In this document: one piece after another, positions 1 to 11,217 of the stretch
How positions within the stretch are numbered: the stretch's first letter is position 1
How the letters are laid out: each line of letters starts with the position of its first letter
Source: Mytilinidion resinicola
Taxonomy: Eukaryota > Ascomycota > Dothideomycetes > Mytilinidiales > Mytilinidiaceae
NCBI RefSeq assembly: GCF_010093595.1
Contig: NW_022985450.1
Span: 1,056,188-1,120,187 of the forward strand
Direction of reading: 5' to 3'
DNA: 64,000 nt
Notes under the pieces: model-generated
The model's input: only the letters and a program-made list of their open reading frames with translations
Database searches by the model: none
Told to the model about the DNA's origin: nothing
Translations under genes and position numbers: made by a program

Positions 1-517
1 ATACTGCTGCATCAACCGGATGTAGCTTATAACTTTGTAAGATCACAATTTGTGAACTTCGTCGAGAATGTCAAAGCTGACTAGCTAGACCTTTCGCAAA
101 CCAAAGTTTGCCAATGAATGGTTAATATGGTATTTCGGCTCGAAGGACATGGGCGTAGCCTATACACTCTCTCGCCAGTTCTTCTGGTTTGAGAGCATAC
201 TGTGGAAAGAGGACCTCATGGAACGTCATACCACCGTATTTCTCAGCGGAAAAGATCTGATCGTCAATACTCCACAAGTGCGTACATATTTACAAGGCGT
301 TGGAGAGCAACAAAACGGCAGGAATGCTAGCCGAGGTGAGGCAAATAGGGCTGAAAAGATCAAGTCACTAGACCGGATGGATGGTCGATTGAACGTGGTG
401 TGGTGCGCAGACCTTGATCATGGAGAAATATTTGACTCTGCTGTTTGGAGGACGCGTTTGGAGAGTGAGGTACTTAAGCAGGCGGCGCGTGCGTCGAGCC
501 CGCTGACGCAGAATTGA
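1..517 (+). CDS. Alpha/beta hydrolase-like protein, 3' end (partial)
   Basis: The last part of a protein resembling a fungal alpha/beta hydrolase family. Two exons are visible, 1-36 and 89-517. The 52-bp intron has a GTAAGA donor, a GCTGAC branch-like site and a TAG acceptor. Removing it joins AYNF to FRKPKFANEW in one frame. The following motifs WYFGSKDMGVAYTLSRQFFW, TVFLSGKDLIV and CADLDHGEIFD match, from memory of the family, the region holding the last catalytic residues; Asp in SGKD and His in DLDHG are candidate triad members. The start lies outside the window. No stop or frameshift is seen, so this end looks intact although it abuts a large transposon stack. The specific substrate is unknown, and the family assignment is by recognition only. 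Confidence 0.68.
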
Positions 518-847
518 TGCTTGCATGGGGTAACTATGCATCTTCGGTTTGTGTGGGAAAAACGATGCTGTGCTTGACCGCCTTCAATGAATGACTTTAA
601 TGGAGTGTCTGGTCTCCAATCTACGGGCATTTCGGTTCAAACTTGCGAGGAAAGTGGACAGCGAGCCAGCTGCTTAAATAATTGGGAAGTTCAATTATTA
701 GCGATGCCGTCCCTCCAAGGGAGTCAAACGAGCAGCGCAACAAGAAGAGCTGCGTACCCAGGTTATAGGGTTGCCGAATCCGACCAGGCACAGAAATGGT
801 CCTGCGAAATTCGTGCACTGTCCGCCCACCATTCTGGCTCCCTGGGC

Positions 848-965
848 GCTGGCGCTCACCTTGCGCTGGCGATTCCGATGCGCCAGCGTCATGGAGCCTC
901 ACTCAGGACGCTGGCGTTGCTACATGTAATACGCTGGCGATTCTAATGCGCCAGCGTCATGGGGC
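848..965. repeat. About 65-bp direct repeat with internal dyads
   Basis: Two imperfect copies about 66 bp apart (around 865 and 931). Each contains CGCTGGCG, a 9-base spacer and CGCCAGCG, which can form a small hairpin. The copies share GCCAGCGTCATGG followed by a GCC-type end. Function unknown. Confidence 0.6.
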
Positions 966-984
966 CCATTTTGGCTCCCTCAAA

Positions 985-1165
985 GCTTGTACCATTACGA
1001 AGGTGCATATATAAGGGACCAGTACGAATGTTAGACCATTACGAGAAATGCATGATTCGTTCCATTACTGAGAGTCTACCAGTACGAAAAGGGAAAAGGA
1101 ACCCAAAGGGGCTCCTTACCATGTACCATTACGAAACTGCAGACAATTGGGCCAGTACAAGGAGC
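985..1165. repeat. Dispersed ACCATTACGA-type repeats
   Basis: Seven variants of ACC(A/G)TTACGA, such as ACCATTACGA, ACCAGTACGA and CCATTACTGA, occur within about 170 bp at irregular 16-42 bp spacing, all in the same orientation. They look like a worn minisatellite or repeated binding site. No gene overlaps. Confidence 0.5.
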
Positions 1166-1287
1166 CCGTTCTTGAAGCTTGCATGGTACTAGAGTGGATT
1201 TGAGGCCCGCTCTAGTCTACCAATCCCTTCACTGCACGCTTGTAGGAACATTTGAAAGTAAATAGCATGGACAACTTCCCTAAGAGC

Positions 1288-1500
1288 ATGATCGTCCTAA
1301 GACCCGTCTTGCGAGCATGTCTATCTTGAGAACATAACCGTCTCAAGACTGGTCTATCTTAGGAGCGTGACTGTCTGGAGAACGTCCTCGTCTTGAGATG
1401 CCACCGTCTTAAGGCCATGCCTGTCTGAAGACCATGGCTGTCTTAAGAAATGCCGTCTTAAGAACCTGACAGTCTACAGAGTAGCCCCGCCTTGAGACTA
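1288..1500. repeat. Degenerate 16-18-bp tandem repeat, about 12 units
   Basis: Successive units begin with GTCTTAAGA or close variants (GTCTTGAGA, GTCTGAAGA, GTCTGGAGA) followed by a C/T-ATG-C-like tail. Unit length drifts around 16-18 bp, so it is an old tandem array and not a CRISPR. It ends about 75 bp before the mariner insertion site. Confidence 0.6.
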
Positions 1501-1575
1501 CTTCAGGGTCATGGCCTGTCCATGCTCGGAATAGAAGTGGCCCGAAAACGGGCCCCACTCTGGCTCTGGCTACTA

Positions 1576-1618
1576 CAAGGGGGTAACCTGAGCGGGCTGC
1601 CGCCCTCCCTGCAAGCGC
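1576..1618. repeat. Left terminal inverted repeat of the mariner element
   Basis: Begins CAAGGGGGTAACCTGAGCGG. The reverse complement of 23291-23333 begins TAAGGGGGTAACCTGAGCGG and the match continues to the GCGC at the end. The arms have stayed GC-rich and almost unmutated while the interior is heavily mutated. Confidence 0.9.
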
Positions 1619-1683
1619 CTTCCGTTAGTGCTTATAATTGCCACAACGCCACATAAAAACAGTGCTTATTTAGTAACTAATAA

Positions 1684-2062
1684 CTAATATTTTGTTGGGC
1701 CGCCATCTGTAGCAATTACAGCCAAGCAGCGCTCCCTTATATTGCTAGTATACTTTTCAAATTCTTCCGGTTAGAGCTTCTCCTATTCTTCCTTAGCGTA
1801 CTGCCGTACTTCCTCCTTTATTATAGGGAACCGGCGTTGTATTCTCCCCTTTAACAGCCGCTAAACGTTCTTAATTAGATTTAAATTAGGGAAATTTGCT
1901 GGCTATTCTATTATAAGCATGCTGTTCTGTTCCTAGGCCAGGCGCGTTGCTTTTACTAAGTAAATTAAGGTATTATCCTCTATAAAAATAGGCTAGTGTT
2001 ATAGTGTCTACTATAATTCCTATATAAAAGTCTTAATATTAGGGTATATATAGGTACAGTAG
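1684..2062 (-). pseudogene. Tc1-like transposase, C-terminal part (RIP-inactivated)
   Basis: Read on the minus strand, this holds the end of a Tc1 DD34E transposase. The second catalytic Asp survives in IEDN (codon 1975-1977). The SPDLNPIEN-type motif is changed to FPNLNLIKN, so the third catalytic acid is now Lys (codon 1870-1872). Downstream come RLLKGRIQRRFP, then VRQYAKEE and a stop at 1684-1686. In-frame stops are all explained by C-to-T on one strand or the other (Trp to TAG, Gln to TAA). It breaks off at 2062 where the LINE was inserted and continues at 14834. Confidence 0.85.
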
Positions 2063-2078
2063 ATATTGCTATTTATTA
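2063..2078. repeat. Left target-site duplication of the LINE (16 bp)
   Basis: ATATTGCTATTTATTA, repeated exactly at 14818-14833. Both copies lie within the mariner transposase sequence, proving the LINE inserted there. Confidence 0.9.
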
Positions 2079-2083
2079 ACACG

Positions 2084-2261
2084 ATGCAATCGACCCCACA
2101 GCATCTTGGAAATACAACCCAAGGAGGGCCCCTAGGGGCTATCCAAGGCCCTGCGAACAATTGTACGCAGCCTCAAAGCCCTACGAGTAGTGCCGGCGGC
2201 GTCGCGGTAGGTACACCGCGAATTGCGACCCCTAACGCGCAGCCGCCCCAGCAACAGCATT

Positions 2262-2299
<38 letters not shown>

Positions 2300-3664
2300 C
2301 GCCAAAACCAACACTAAAACCCGAAGCCCATTAAGAACGTCCACCAGGACGTCCAAGACCTCGTTAACGAAGCACACGGCATATAAGACCTCCTGCGGAA
2401 TAAGCCAATCCAATCCCTCGAGATGAATGCGATCGTCCAAACCCTCTACGACTTTGCAGGACGCGTCCTGTTCGGCCTCTCGGATACCGCGATCGACCTA
2501 CGGCAGACACCATGGAAAAAGCTGATAAAGATGATGGAGGACACGAAAAAGGAGGTACACGCGTTGTCAACGCACGGGAAGACGTATGCCGCAGCAGCAG
2601 CAGCAGCAGCAGGCACAACACCATCAGCCATGCTAAGCGGCATGGCTGCGCAATACGGGAAGGCAGCAGGAAATGGGCAGTATGCAGGGCAACCTACAAA
2701 TGTCCATAAAATCACCATCTATATCGAGGATAACAACGAGCGAACTATAACCGCAGCAGATACGAACATAACTATCACCCAGAAGCTTCAAGCAGCCGGA
2801 CTACCGGACACAACGAAGATCAGCGGCATAAGGAAGCTACAGAGTGGAGACGTTAAGGCATACGTCGCGGATGAGGCCACAAAGGAAGCACTGCTTAAGA
2901 AGAGGGAATAGGTGCAGGTGCTAGGCAAGACGGCACGCATACAACTGCCCGCAGTGCTGATAGAGGTGCATGGAGTACCTAAGAACTCGGACCTGGAAAG
3001 CCAAATACTTAAAGATAATATTATCAGGGCCAACGCGATAATTAACCTAGGCCTAGTTATTAAGAAGATAATATAGAAGAATAAGAAGGGTATTAAGGCT
3101 GCGCGAGAGAACCTAGGCCGACACGCTAGCTTAATTATTGCCAGCGTGCGCATAGAAGTAATAGCAGATAAAGCTATTATAAAGGGATTTATAATAAGTG
3201 GATAATTACTAACAGCCTTAAAATATAAAGCAGGCTTTACAGCTATACAGTACTTTAGATACTAAGGCTATAAGCATATTATAAGACACTATAAAAAGGA
3301 TATCTAATATATAGTATACGCAGGGGAATATAATATAAAATAATACACGGCAATAAATACTAAAAAGTACGCTAACTATAAAAGAAACCACCTGGTATAT
3401 AGTGCTAAATATAGTATAAGGAAAGGGGCCTAGCTATAGGCTATATTAAAAAGGTAGGCGATGCTATACTAATATAACACTAATAAAGAGCCGAGCTTAT
3501 ACACGCCCTAGGCCCTGCTAGAGGTGTATATAACCTTAACCTAGTCTAGGAAGAAAAAAGCTGCTAATAATAATGCACGTAAAGGCAGCATAAAACTAAG
3601 GCCAGCGCTAACAGCACTAAAGAAAGTAGGATAACCGAAGATATTTAAGTATTCTAATAAGAAC
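2084..3664 (+). pseudogene. LINE ORF1, gag-like RNA-binding protein (RIP-inactivated)
   Basis: Starts at the ATG at 2084. The N-terminal half is open for long stretches, with a Gln run from a (CAA)n microsatellite (about 2262-2299) and an Ala run near 2587-2611. A folded middle domain is readable (HKITIYIEDNNERTI, KISGIRKLQSGDVKAYV), as in ORF1 of fungal Tad-type LINEs. A CCHC knuckle follows at 3251-3292, but its three Cys codons have become Tyr (TGC to TAC, a RIP change). Further cysteine-rich and basic sequence runs on to the gypsy insertion. The part before about 2900 is much less mutated than the rest. It cannot make a full product. Confidence 0.8.
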
Positions 3665-3669
3665 CTAAG

Positions 3670-4079
3670 TATCACGGTATCGACCGCGACACCCTACCTA
3701 CCGAAATTCTGCCGCAGATTGCTACAACTCCAGCAATCTGCACCGGCCTACTACCGTTGGCCGGCCTCCTGCCCTGCCTACCCTGCTCCGCTCCCGTCTC
3801 GCTTCCGCTTCCTATCCTGTCCCGCTCCAGCCACCTACCGGCTGCCCCCTTTTCCTATCACCTGATCTGGTAAGGACCTCGCGTACACGCGTGCCACGCG
3901 CCGAAACGGCATAGAGGCCGTACGCCACGCGCTCGGCCACGCCCTTATATCCGGTGGCCCGTCTCCCGTCTTCCTGTTCCTTACACAACGTCTTAATTCT
4001 CCACGTAGCATTGTATATAGCACCTAATCAACGCTCCTCTTTAAGCCCTTAACCTCTCGCGTGTAGCGCTATCGTAATA
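3670..4079 (+). repeat. 5' LTR of gypsy copy 1
   Basis: Starts TATCACGG (TGTCACGG in the intact 3' LTR) and ends CGTAATA (CGTGACA in the intact 3' LTR of copy 2). It is 410 bp like the other three LTRs of this family here. Confidence 0.88.
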
Positions 4080-4086
4080 TTATGTT

Positions 4087-5240
4087 GTGTCTACTCTTAC
4101 TACTATAAACACCCCTGCCGACCCAACTATAATACTTCTAGAGCTCGTTAGCTCTATAAAGGAACAGCAGGCTGCCGTAATAAAAGTCCTGTCCGCCCAG
4201 AAACAGGAAATTGCTGCTCTGCGGGAGGAAGTAGCCGCAATTCGGTCTAAATCTACCCCTACTCTACTACTAGCGCCCGACTAACAATTCGCAGGGCCTC
4301 CTGTTTATAAATTAAACAATAGCTTAATACCTGCTAATAATATAAACTGTATACAGACCCTAACTATTAAAGTTACTCTGCTAACTTTAACAGACTCCTC
4401 CCTAACAGCCGCCGCCCTACCAACCCTAAAGACCGAATATCTAATTAACCCTCTAATATTTAAGGGGAGTTAAAAGGAACTCCTAATCTTTATCCAACAA
4501 CTATAGTATAAACTGGAAGGAAATGCTAATTAATACCCAACTAAACGTGCTCGCCTGCTATACGCTTACTCTTAATTGGAATCTAACCTATTAATGCTTA
4601 TTAACCCCTTAATAAACTAAAATATCTGCACTATTAATTAACTTGTCTAATTCCTGCAGGCTATATACGGCGATCCGAACTAGAAACTTATATCCTTAAA
4701 TCAACTCTATATACTAAAGCAAGAAAGGCGTGCCTTTATATTGCACTTTGCTAAATTCTAATAACTCGCCGCTAATATAGATCTGAACAAAGCTGGCCTA
4801 ATAACTTAGCTCCGATACTTCCTCTCTAATAAACTCCGCCGTGCGATAGTTGGCGCTACTACCCCGGACAATCTAAATAACTATGCCAACTTAATCGCGA
4901 AGTATAATAATAATCTATAATTCCTGCCCGGCTAACCCTCTTAATATTCCCCTCCGTCACGAAAGGACCTAGATGCAATAGAAATTAATATATCTAAATA
5001 TGCTCCAGCCGGCTCAGCCGAATAAGATAAATATTATTAAAAGGGCCTCTGCTTTAAATGCGGAAAGTATAGCTATATCTCCCGCAATTGCTCTGTCCCC
5101 TTGCCCTAAGTCTAATTATCTAGTATAGATAAGCCTTTAAGCCCCCAACTGCGCACATACACGCAATTAACTAATTCCACCCGATTTTTATCTGCCCGCT
5201 GTTTTTTTATATCTACTGCTTTGTCCTCTAGCTTTAATTA
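4087..5240 (+). pseudogene. Gypsy copy 1 gag (RIP-inactivated)
   Basis: Coding sense begins just after the 5' LTR with STLTTINTPADPTI and a coiled-coil-like stretch rich in Glu, Ala and Gln. The capsid region follows, and a CX2CX4HX4C knuckle lies at 5050-5091 in which His has become Tyr (CAT to TAT type change). Many Gln and Trp codons are now stops. The exact start is unclear because the original ATG seems mutated. Confidence 0.8.
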
Positions 5241-5464
5241 ATCTAGAGGTAGCCGCTTATTCTATATAAAGAAGTTGTTAAAAGCCCTGTCCTAGGGCTA
5301 AGTCGCCCCCCAGGACTATTCCAACCCCGGATTTCTATAAACCTGTTTAAAGAACCTAAACCTAACTCCTGGAAATAATAGATTTTTATCCCCGTTTCTA
5401 TATAATAAGGCCCTACCTGCATAAACGCTGTAGCTCTAATTAATAGTAGAGCTACAGGCATAGG

Positions 5465-5999
5465 TGTAACGGGTCGTCTCTTCTATACCTTCTAAGTGTC
5501 TTACACTACAGCAGGGTATAGGCAAGTTGTCGTCGGGGTGTAATAGTCTTTAAAAGGTGAGGCAATAATTAATTAAGGTCTAAAACGGGGTGGTTACTTC
5601 TAATAGGTAGTATTAAAGTCTTAAGTTAAATATAAGGTTCCTATCTATATAAAGGAGCGTCCCTTTATATAAAAGCTCCGTCCTAAGAAAACCTTTTACT
5701 TATATAGCTCTCCGGGCTTATAGTCCTTAAGCGTCTCGAGCTCGACGAGCGCTCGCACGGCTCTATGCTTACTTCCCTTTGTGAGCCTGGCGAGCCATCA
5801 CGTGACCCTGTCCTCGTAATATCCTACTTCTTAGATCGTTCCTATCCACCAGCAGTCCGTAGGGGAATCCAGGATCCCTATGCGTCCTACACGTGACCCC
5901 CTTAGTCCCGTGACTTAGTTCTGCGTTATTAGTCTTATCTGCTTGCTTGTCTCCGCGAGTGCCTCTGCGCTCGGGTTGTTCGTATTACGGGTTGTAACA
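5465..5999. mobile_element. Solo LTR of a second LTR-retrotransposon family (535 bp)
   Basis: Begins TGTAACGGGTCG and ends GTTGTAACA, flanked by a 5-bp duplication ATAGG (5460-5464, 6000-6004). Copy 2 of the gypsy element has uninterrupted sequence at this point (around 17945-17955), which confirms the insertion boundaries. A related 470-bp copy lies at 11218-11687. No internal region remains, so it arose by LTR-LTR recombination. Confidence 0.88.
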
Positions 6000-6004
6000 A
6001 TAGG

Positions 6005-9000
6005 TTATATTTACAGGAATCTGGCGCGCGTATAGAACCTCCGCCTTAACCTGCTCCTTTACGTTTTACGCCTAACTGGATTTAATAGAAAAACGCTTAA
6101 AGGAGAATAGATTACGCACTCTGCGCAAGTAACCCTCCGCTACCTAAACTACGTGGAACAGATCCGTTTCTATATACTAGAACTCGGTAAATATAAGCTA
6201 CTACTAGGACAGCCCTGGCTATATAAGCACCGTGTTAGATTTAACTATAATAACTAACAACTGTTGTTTCGATCGTTCTAATACCAGGCGCAATGCCTGC
6301 GCAACTCCTAAACCTCTGCAATAAAAACTTATATAGAACAGCTTCCTAAAGCGCCCCTTATTAAGCAGTGCCTAACACCCCTAACCTAACACTCTTGCTT
6401 GCAGCGATCGAGCCTGTCTATATAATACCGACACGATTACTAGCTTCCTAAAATAGTACGCCAGATAAATATGCCCGATCCTAAACCTGAGCTAGAAACT
6501 AAACCCGAAACTAAATCTAATTCTAAATTTAAACCTAATACCTGGACGGATATCCGTATGCTAAACGCGGCGTCTATAACCCGATTAGCCCGATAACCCG
6601 ATTACGAAATCTTCGCCATTACTATTGCTAATATTAATAAGGCCTTAGCTCTAAAGACCCGAACCGACCTAGCTATAAAAGTCCTAGCACAATATTACTA
6701 TTTACTAAAGACCTTCTCCCGATAGGAAGCTAATAAGTTACCTAAACACCAAATATATAATTATAAGATTATGCTTAAAAACGGCAAACTGCACGGATTT
6801 GGCCCGTTATACAGAATATTATAAAACAAATTAAAGGTGCTAAGGAAGTACCTTAATAACAACCTCGCGAAAGGATTTATCTATGCCAGTTTATTACCTG
6901 TCGCCTCTCCGGTTATCTTTATTAAGAAGCCCGGAGGAGGCCTATAATTCTGTGTTAACTACTGCGCGCTAAATACTGTAACCGTTAAAAACCAATACCT
7001 AATCCCCTTAATTTAGGAGACCCTGGCATAATTAAGTAAGGCGAAATACTATATAAAGCTTAACATCGTCTCCGCATTTAATCGCTTATAAATCGCGAAA
7101 AAAGACGAATAGCTAACTGCTTTCCGGACGCGATACGGCCTGTTTAAATACCTGGTAATGCTATTTAGATTGGCTAACGCTCCTAGCATATTCCAACACT
7201 ACGTAAACAACATGCTCCGCCTGTACCTAGACGTATTCTATACCGCATATATTAACAATATTCTAATATACAGCGAAAACTTTAAAAACTACTAGTATTA
7301 TATAAAGCTAGTCCTAGAAGCAATAGAAGCTGCCGGCCTATAACTAAACGTTAATAAGTGCGAATTCTATTAGGATAAGGTTACCTACCTAGGGTATATA
7401 ATATTAACCGGCGGAATTAGTATAGACCCGAATAAGATTAAGAATATCTGTAACTAGGAAGTCCCCTACAATATTAAAAACGTACGAGCCTTTATTAGAT
7501 TTGTAAACTTCTACCAACAATTTATTAATAATTTCTCTGGCCTGGCCGCTCCCCTAATTACACTTATAAAGAAGGACGTTCCGTTCCGGTTTAATAAGTC
7601 CTGCCGTGCGGCATTCGAACAACTTAAGACAGCGTTCACCACCGCCCTAATCCTCCGTTATTTCAACCCTAAACTGCCGATTGTTATTAAGGCCGATTTG
7701 TCCGACTATATAAACGCTGGAGTGCTCTCGCAAACAGATAAATAAGGAATACTCCGACCTATAGCCTACTTCTTAAAATAATTAAGTTCTGCTAAATATA
7801 ACTATAAGATCTATAATAAGGAACTTCTAGCAATTATCCGATGCTTTAAACAGTGGCGGCCTAAACTAGAAGGCGCAGTATTCCCGATTTAGGTTCTTAG
7901 TAACTATAAGAACCTGCAGTACTTTACAACTATAAAGCAGTTAAGCCACCGATAGGCTTATTAGTCTAAATACCTGTCCTAATTTAACTTCTTAATTACT
8001 TACCAACCTGGCAAGTACAGTAAAAAGCCTAACGCCTTAACGCGTTGTACGCAAGATGCGCCTGCGCAAGAAGAAGCTCGAGCAGCCCGAAATTAGATAC
8101 TGCTCTATTCCAACCTGTTTACGCAGTTAAATCTAACAGAAACTAACCAAATAATTTAGGAGATTATTAAGGATAAATACCTAAATAATAAGTTTATCTA
8201 GGAAGTCCTGGAGATATTACGCTCCAGAGTACACCGCTCTAAGAAGATTACCCTAAGTAAATGTAAAGAGCGAGATGGCAAGCTCTACTTCCGCAACCGA
8301 ATGGCAATTCCTAATAATAATAAACTAAAGATTAAACTGCTTCGTCACGTGCATAATTCCCCTGTTAGCGGCCACCCTAAATATAGAAAGACTTTAGAAA
8401 TCCTCTAAAGAGAATACTACTGGCTGTATATATTTAAAATAATCTGCTAATTTATAGTATACTGTTATACCTGTTGCTGTATAAAGGCTTTAAGAGAGAA
8501 GTATAATAGCTTCCTAAAACCCCTGCCCGTCCCGCAGCGTTGCTGGCAAAATATTTCTATCAACTTTATTATTAAACTACCCGAATCCGAAGGCTGCACT
8601 AATATTATAGTTGTAGTAGACCGCCTAAGCAAGTACTAATATATAATTCCCTGTAGAATAATTACGGCTAAGGCTACAGCCGACCTATTCTACTAATATA
8701 TTTAGGTATATCACGGATTGCCTAATATATGTGTATCCAATTAAAGATCGCAGTTTATCTCCGCGTTTTAGGATAAACTCTATAAGCAACTACGTATTAA
8801 AGCCCGATTATTATTAGCCTTCTACCCGGAAACTAATAGCTAAATAGAGAAGGCTAATTTAATGCTGGAATAAGTCCTCCGCGCCTATATAAACTATAAG
8901 CAAGATAACTAGGTTACCTGGCTGCCGTCTGCTTAGTTTAAGGCAAATAATACCTAATCTAAATTAATAACAGTAACACTATTTGTTGCTATCTTAGGAT

Positions 9001-9661
9001 AACACCTAAGAATAGGCTTTAAACCGCTATTAGGAACTCCGCGCCCTGCCTATTAAGTACTGCAAGCACTTAAGGCTAATTAGATAGTTAATAAAATATC
9101 GGATATTAAGCAGTTTATCCGCGAAGAGATAACTTAGGCCTAAGTAATGCAAGAAAAATACGCTAACCGAAAATATATAGGCGCACCGGCCTATAAAGTA
9201 GGTAATAAAGTCTAGTTAAATGCACGGAATATCTATACAAATCAACCTGCTAAGAAGCTTAATTAAAAGAACCTAGGGAAGTTCCCGATTATACAGATTA
9301 TCTTTCCGTACGCCTATTAACTAGGCCTACCTAAATTTATAAAGATATATCCTGTCTTCTATATCTTATTACTCTGTCCTGCCGCTCCGCAAGCTAACTA
9401 CCTGCCTGGCTAGGAGTTGCCCCTACCTAAACCTATTTAAGTTAAAGAAGAGACTAAATAGTATATCGACCGTATTAAAGGCATGCGCCTAAACCGGCGC
9501 TAAAAGCAATATAAGTACTTAGTCTAATAGACTAGATATAACAACCTGTCCTGGCAACCTGTTAACAACCTAAAGGACACTACTGCTGCAGCTAATTATT
9601 ATTACCGCCACCCCGAAGCTTACAATCCTGCGTCCGATAAGCCCCGTCCTGCTGGACCCTG
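6005..9661 (+). pseudogene. Gypsy copy 1 pol: RT, RNase H, integrase, chromodomain (RIP-inactivated)
   Basis: RT is recognisable from KKPGGGL and FCVNYCALN onward. The catalytic YIDD motif reads YINN (7248-7259), both Asp codons changed by G-to-A. RNase H and a zinc-binding LLRHVHNSPVSGHP region follow. The integrase core shows WQNISINFI and VVDRLSKY, and the C-terminal end has a chromodomain (about 9455-9600, KQYKYLV, NNLSWQP). Stops are TAA or TAG at former Gln and Trp codons. The frame otherwise runs nearly without indels, which is typical of RIP rather than random decay. Confidence 0.85.
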
Positions 9662-9768
9662 AAACCTTAATTAAGATTTAATTTACAGCCCTACTCCCGA
9701 CAAATAGCCGTACACATCACGAACAGCGCCTTCTACTCGCCAAGAGACTTGGGTTTAGGGGGGGGTAC

Positions 9769-10178
9769 TGTCACGGTATCGACCGCGACACCCTACCTAC
9801 CGAAATTCTGCCGCAGATTGCTACAACTCTAGCAATCTGCACCGGCCTACTACCGTTGGCCGGCCTCCTGCCCTGCCTACCCTGCTCCGCTCCCGTCTCG
9901 CTTCCGCTTCCTATCCTGTCCCGCTCCAGCCACCTACCGGCTGCCCCCTTTTCCTATCACCTAATCTGGTAAGGACCTCGCGTATACGCGTGCCACGCGC
10001 CGAAACGGCATAGAGGCCGTACGCCACGCGCTCGGCCACGCCCTTATATCCGGTGGCCCGTCTCCCGTTTTCCTGTTCCTTACACAACGTCTTAATTCTC
10101 CACGTAGCATTGTACATAGCACCTAATCAACGCTCCTCTTTAAGCCCTCGACCTCTCGCGTGTAGCGCTATTATAACA
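9769..10178 (+). repeat. 3' LTR of gypsy copy 1
   Basis: 410 bp, starts TGTCACGG directly after a GGGGGGGG-containing polypurine tract and ends TTATAACA before the CTAAG duplication. Nearly identical to the 5' LTR; visible differences are mostly transitions. Confidence 0.9.
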
Positions 10179-10183
10179 CTAAG

Positions 10184-11217
10184 CTAGCTAAAGATTAATA
10201 GAATAATACAGACTGCTTATTTAATACAGCAATCTTCCTATTTAACGCCTTTTTAAATACTATATACTTCTTGCTTTATATTACTATTCTTACAGCCTCT
10301 AACCTAGTTAACTTAATTAATAATATATAGAGATATAGATAGACTTTTATAACTTAAAACTATTACCTAAGTACTGTTTTTATAGGAAGATAATATAAGC
10401 CAGCAACTACGCGCTAAAATAGGTGCAGTAAACGCCGCAGATACTATAAATATAGTTTAATATTAGAATAACCTAGTATACTTACTATTATACAGTATAA
10501 TATTAATAAGAGCCGCAAGACCTAGAGGAAGTTCCTGGAAAAAGCGGAGAAAGCCTAGCCTTAACTGCTAGTACTAGCAATATAAAAGCTATAGAAGAAT
10601 ATATAGTAATAAAAGTATATAATACTCTATATAAAGTTCTATTACTTTTTATATAAAGAAAGCCTATATATAAAAACGTGTATATATATTAATAAAAACC
10701 TTAATATTAACTAGTAGTTAGTAGAGCACTACTTACTAAACCTTATTACTCTTTTTCTTTATACTAGTAGAAAGGACATCTAAATTTATAATATCTATAA
10801 CCCGAAACTAAATAGAATTATAGCTGCACTACCTCTACTACTAAATAATAATAACGCGGAGCACGTTTTTATAGGTGATATAAACCTATATTACCTATTA
10901 TAGGGAGGAATATAAGTAATAAACACGGAGGAGTAAGCGGAGAAGCTTATCCGCATTATAATAGAAGCAGGAATAGACCTGGCCACGGAAAAAGGTATAA
11001 AAATATAGGCGAGAGGAATATTATAGTCTATAATTAACCTTATATTTATAACGGGATAGCTAATAGAATAAACTACTTCCTATATAGTGCAAGAGGAATA
11101 GAACTGCAATTTAGATTACCGCCCTATATATATAGAGTTCGATATTACCCTACTAAGCGCAGTAGAACAGCTATAATATTAGCTATAGAAGAATACCGAC
11201 TAGAAAAAGGCGCAGGA
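10184..11217 (+). pseudogene. LINE ORF1 end and APE-type endonuclease (RIP-inactivated)
   Basis: Continuation of the LINE after the gypsy insertion. From about 10670 the endonuclease of ORF2 can be read: LINKNLNI, YNIYNPKLNRII, then a GDIN motif (AEHVFIGDINLYY) and NLDYRPIYIEF near the end (SDHRPI in active enzymes). These are the family's catalytic Asp/His blocks. The SDH catalytic pair now reads LDY. It is cut at 11217 by a solo LTR. Confidence 0.8.

Larger units (their letters stand above)
518..1573. other. Gene-free spacer with three short degenerate repeat arrays
   Basis: About 1 kb between the hydrolase gene and the transposon stack. No credible gene is seen. It contains three different short repeat clusters, annotated separately. 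GC content is normal here, unlike the TA-rich stack that follows, so it does not look heavily RIP-mutated. Confidence 0.6.
3670..10178 (+). mobile_element. Ty3/gypsy chromovirus-type retrotransposon, copy 1
   Basis: Full-length LTR element inside LINE ORF1. LTRs of 410 bp each (3670-4079 and 9769-10178) and a 5-bp target duplication CTAAG (3665-3669, 10179-10183). A G-rich polypurine tract lies directly before the 3' LTR. Without the solo LTR nested at 5465-5999 it is about 5.97 kb, the same length as copy 2 at 16157-22126. Domain order is gag with CCHC knuckle, protease region, RT, RNase H, integrase and chromodomain, i.e. Ty3/gypsy. The internal region is TA-rich and full of stops; the LTRs are GC-rich and little changed. 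Confidence 0.9.

Noticed and set aside
1288..1500. Regular repeats that could suggest a CRISPR-like array
   Set aside because: Units are degenerate, have no unique spacers of constant length, and the organism is a fungus.
2132..2440. Minus-strand frame with a long Leu run
   Set aside because: It is the reverse reading of the (CAA)n microsatellite in LINE ORF1.
3835..4023. Minus-strand frame repeated at 9911-10117 and 21859-22070
   Set aside because: Shadow frame within the GC-rich gypsy LTRs; it recurs only because the LTR recurs.
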